Positions 62,012 through 64,000 of a stretch of 64,000 bases of DNA are shown piece by piece. Positions within the stretch are counted from its first letter, which is position 1. Every line of letters begins with the position of its first letter. Both the position numbers and the translations under genes were made by a program. This DNA is from JAYPHU01 sp038127535. Lineage in GTDB: Bacteria > Pseudomonadota > Alphaproteobacteria > Rhodospirillales > UBA2165. The notes below the pieces were generated by a model, which saw only the letters and a list, made by a program, of their open reading frames with translations, made no database searches and had not been told where the DNA came from. Location: positions 1 to 64,000 of the forward strand of contig JAYPHU010000004.1 in NCBI GenBank assembly GCA_038127535.1, read 5' to 3'.

Positions 62012-63541
62012 GTGAACCTTGCCGCACTCTTGGAGAAAGCCGCCCGCACCTGGGGCGACCGCCCTGCCCTGGCGCTGGGCGGCAGCATGGTCTTCGACTA
62101 TGCGGGGACTGCGGCGCGGGTGGGACGGTTGGCCGGCGGCTTGCGGGACAGCCTCGGCCTGGCGCCCGGCGACCGGGTGGCCATCGCCATGAAGAACTGC
62201 CCGGCCTATAGCGACGTGTTGTTCGCCGCCTGGCACGTGGGCTGCACCGCGGTCCCCATGAACGCCAAGCTGCACGAAAACGAGTTCGCCTACATGATGG
62301 AACATTCGGGCGCGAAAGTCTGCTTTGTCACCAGCGACCTGGCGGAGACCATTCACGCGGCGGCGGAAAAAGCCGGTACTGGCGTGCGCATCATCGACGC
62401 CGCCAGCAAAGACTATCAGGCGCTCTCCTCCTCGGACGGCATTTCTTTGCAAGACGTTTCCCCCGACGACGTGGCCTGGCTGTTTTACACCAGCGGCACC
62501 ACCGGCCGGCCCAAGGGCGCCATGCTGACCCACCGCAACCTCCTCATGATGACCGTCGGCTACTACGGCGACGTAGATTTGGTAGGCCCTGGCGAGACGT
62601 TCCTGCATGCCGCGCCCATGTCCCATGGCTCCGGGCTTTACATCCTGCCCTATGTGGCCAAGGGTGCATGCCAGTTGATCCCGGAAAGCGGCGGGTTTGA
62701 TCCGGCGGAGGTGTTGGAGCTGTTCCGCGCCTATCCGGATGTGGGCTGCTTCTTCGCCCCGACCATGGTCACTAGACTGATCAACGCGCCGCAGATCGGC
62801 GACTACCGCCCGGCAGACCTCAAGACCATCGTCTATGGCGGCGGGCCCATGTATGCGGAAGACTGCCTGAAAGCCCTCGACATCCTGGGGCCCAAGCTGG
62901 TGCAGATTTACGGCCAGGGTGAATCGCCCATGACCATCACCGCGCTCAGCCGGGACGCCCATTCGAACACCGCTCATCCCCGCTATCTGGAACGCCTGGC
63001 CTCCGTCGGCACGGCGCGAACGGATTTGGAAGTGCGGATCACGGACGAGGACGATAACCCGCTCCCCGCCGGGGAGATCGGCGAGGTCTGCGTCCGGGGC
63101 GACGTGGTCATGCGCGGCTATTGGGACAACCCGGACGCCAGCACCGAAAGCCTCAAGGGCGGCTGGCTGCACACCGGCGATATGGGCGTGCTCGACGCGG
63201 ACGGGTTCCTGACCCTGAAAGACCGATCCAAGGACGTGATCATCTCCGGCGGCTCCAACATCTATCCGCGCGAGGTGGAAGAGGTCCTGTTGCGCCACCC
63301 GGATGTGCTGGAAGTTTCCGTCGTCGGCGAACCTCATGCCGATTGGGGGGAGGCCGTGATCGCGTTCGTCGTGCCCCGGCCCGGCGGTGATCCGGCGGAG
63401 GCCGAGCTGGATCAGCTTTGCCTCGACAATATCGCCCGGTTCAAACGGCCCAAGGCCTACCACCTGATCGACGCTCTGCCGAAGAACAATTACGGCAAGG
63501 TGCTGAAGACCGAACTTCGGGCGAGGCTGGCGGAGAAGTAG
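62012..63541 (+). CDS. AMP-dependent acyl-CoA synthetase/ligase
   Basis: A 509-residue adenylate-forming enzyme starting with GTG. It shows the P-loop LFYTSGTTGRPKG, YGQGESPMTI in the A5 position, the TGD motif GWLHTGDMG, and the C-terminal catalytic Lys in KNNYGKVLKTEL. It activates a carboxylic acid for catabolism, probably the one generated by the neighbouring cupin or dioxygenase pathway. It starts 4 bases after the cupin stop, so translation is coupled. A second enzyme of this family is at 26631-28175. Confidence 0.92.
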   Translation: MNLAALLEKAARTWGDRPALALGGSMVFDYAGTAARVGRLAGGLRDSLGLAPGDRVAIAMKNCPAYSDVLFAAWHVGCTAVPMNAKLHENEFAYMMEHSGAKVCFVTSDLAETIHAAAEKAGTGVRIIDAASKDYQALSSSDGISLQDVSPDDVAWLFYTSGTTGRPKGAMLTHRNLLMMTVGYYGDVDLVGPGETFLHAAPMSHGSGLYILPYVAKGACQLIPESGGFDPAEVLELFRAYPDVGCFFAPTMVTRLINAPQIGDYRPADLKTIVYGGGPMYAEDCLKALDILGPKLVQIYGQGESPMTITALSRDAHSNTAHPRYLERLASVGTARTDLEVRITDEDDNPLPAGEIGEVCVRGDVVMRGYWDNPDASTESLKGGWLHTGDMGVLDADGFLTLKDRSKDVIISGGSNIYPREVEEVLLRHPDVLEVSVVGEPHADWGEAVIAFVVPRPGGDPAEAELDQLCLDNIARFKRPKAYHLIDALPKNNYGKVLKTELRARLAEK

Positions 63542-63638
63542 GCTGCAAATATCGCCAATTTTCTTCGGGCCGACTCACCAAATGTTAACGAGTCTCCTCT
63601 AGGGTGTGATTATCCCCTTCACCCAGGAGATACGCGAT

Positions 63639-63788
63639 ATGTTTCTAGATTACCGATGGGATTCTGCGTCCAAAATGTGGATTGTCGTGGATACCCGGAC
63701 CAACCAGCTTGTTTCCTCACACTGGACGGCCAACGAGGCCATCGATTTGATTATGCGTCTGGAGGTCGAGAAAGACCAAGCGGCATAA
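63639..63788 (+). CDS. Small protein of unknown function, 49 residues
   Basis: A short frame with a good ribosome site (CAGGAG, 9 bases upstream) and an ATG giving MFLDYRWDSASKMWIVVDTR. The rest (TNQLVSSHWTANEAIDLIMR) resembles small conserved alphaproteobacterial proteins. A strong terminator follows 32 bases after the stop, supporting expression. No signal or membrane segment. The function is unknown. Confidence 0.6.
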   Translation: MFLDYRWDSASKMWIVVDTRTNQLVSSHWTANEAIDLIMRLEVEKDQAA

Positions 63789-63820
63789 AACGGCGCTCCT
63801 CCGTTACGCCCGGACGCACA

Positions 63821-63858
63821 ACCGGCCTCACCGGCTCCCCCTCGGTGAGGCCGGTTTT
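63821..63858 (+). terminator. Strong intrinsic terminator
   Basis: ACCGGCCTCACCG and CGGTGAGGCCGGT form a perfect 13-bp stem with a 9-base loop, followed by TTTTCTATT. It ends the small-protein transcript and may also act on the convergent gene at the right edge. Confidence 0.9.
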
Positions 63859-63884
63859 CTATTGGGGGGATGGGTATCTACCCC

Positions 63885-64000
63885 CTACCCCTCATTAATC
63901 CCGGCGTAGCGGCGGAGGCGGATGTCGGCCTGTTCCTTGTGGCCAGCGAAGCCTTCCAGGGCGCAGAGGCGCGAGCAGTATTTGCCGATCTCCACCGAGG
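63885..64000 (-). CDS. Histidinol-dehydrogenase-like protein, C-terminal fragment at window edge
   Basis: The last 37 residues of a minus-strand gene that continues beyond the window: SVEIGKYCSRLCALEGFAGH followed by an RRYAG tail and a TAG stop. This is the C-terminal signature of HisD and its catabolic paralogues such as sulfopropanediol dehydrogenase; the fragment is too short to separate them. Confidence 0.7.
   Translation of the reverse strand, partial: SVEIGKYCSRLCALEGFAGHKEQADIRLRRYAGINEG

Noticed and set aside
61931..63463. Long 510-codon minus-strand open frame
   Set aside because: Antisense to an acyl-CoA ligase with all motifs intact; no domain in the shadow translation.

Overview
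The window is GC-rich and gene-dense, with short intergenic gaps and many small operons on both strands. The gene content looks like an aerobic, catabolically versatile alphaproteobacterium, probably Rhodospirillales-like: CaiB/BaiF CoA-transferase, CoxL-type molybdenum hydroxylase subunits, UbiD decarboxylase, fused indolepyruvate oxidoreductase, a protocatechuate 4,5-cleavage (lig) cluster, several glutathione transferases and DMT exporters. The taxonomic call is inference from gene content. I saw no rRNA, tRNA, CRISPR array, IS element or prophage.

Layout. 1-7.4 kb: a form-II CoxL-like subunit, a quinone oxidoreductase, an orphan family-5 solute-binding protein, a LysE exporter, a 2-hydroxyacid dehydrogenase and a CMD-family protein. 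7.5-12.8 kb: a minus-strand operon (split ComD/ComE-like thiamine-diphosphate decarboxylase plus a DUF1932-type dehydrogenase) diverges from a tcuA-tcuB-cupin operon for tricarballylate-like acids. 12.8-20.8 kb: a two-subunit pyrogallol transhydroxylase/resorcinol hydroxylase-like molybdoenzyme whose large subunit carries an extra SCP2-like N-terminal domain, a PcaC-like protein, and ligI-ligA-ligB-ligC behind a perfect 18-bp palindromic operator candidate. 21.0-26.5 kb: a PhnD-like binding protein, ATPase and fused two-domain permease of the putative selenate/selenium type next to divergent senB and senA, the two dedicated selenoneine biosynthesis genes. This is the most distinctive locus in the window: an apparent selenium uptake plus selenoneine island. 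26.6-33.2 kb: acyl-CoA synthetase, a second orphan CoxL-like subunit, UbiD decarboxylase and a luciferase-like monooxygenase in one operon. 33.4-41.8 kb: orphan response regulators, a perfect CRP-type palindrome, a MetE-like protein, an M24 protein with an atypical metal site, a 2-hydroxyacid dehydrogenase lacking the catalytic His, a small secreted Cys-rich protein interrupted by an in-frame TGA, an MFS transporter and hydrolases. 41.9-53.5 kb: CoA-transferase, CitE-like lyase, GSTs, fused indolepyruvate oxidoreductase, alkylsulfatase-like hydrolase. 53.5-55.0 kb: a decayed patch with two broken genes (DSD1-like and a response regulator). 55-64 kb: hydroxypyruvate isomerase-like, CMD, MaoC, YciI-like, quinone reductase, extradiol dioxygenase, aldo/keto reductase, cupin, acyl-CoA ligase, a 49-aa protein, and at the right edge the C-terminus of a histidinol-dehydrogenase-like enzyme.

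How the genes work together. The lig genes would take protocatechuate (or a methylated gallate) through 2-pyrone-4,6-dicarboxylate to oxalomesaconate; the later steps (LigJ, LigK) are not here. The molybdenum transhydroxylase and PcaC-like protein next door suggest that polyhydroxylated aromatics feed this route. The ABC importer would supply selenium for SenB (selenosugar from selenophosphate) and SenA (C-Se bond formation with hercynine); SelD/SenC and EgtD must lie elsewhere. All functional statements rest on sequence reading and family knowledge, not on database searches.
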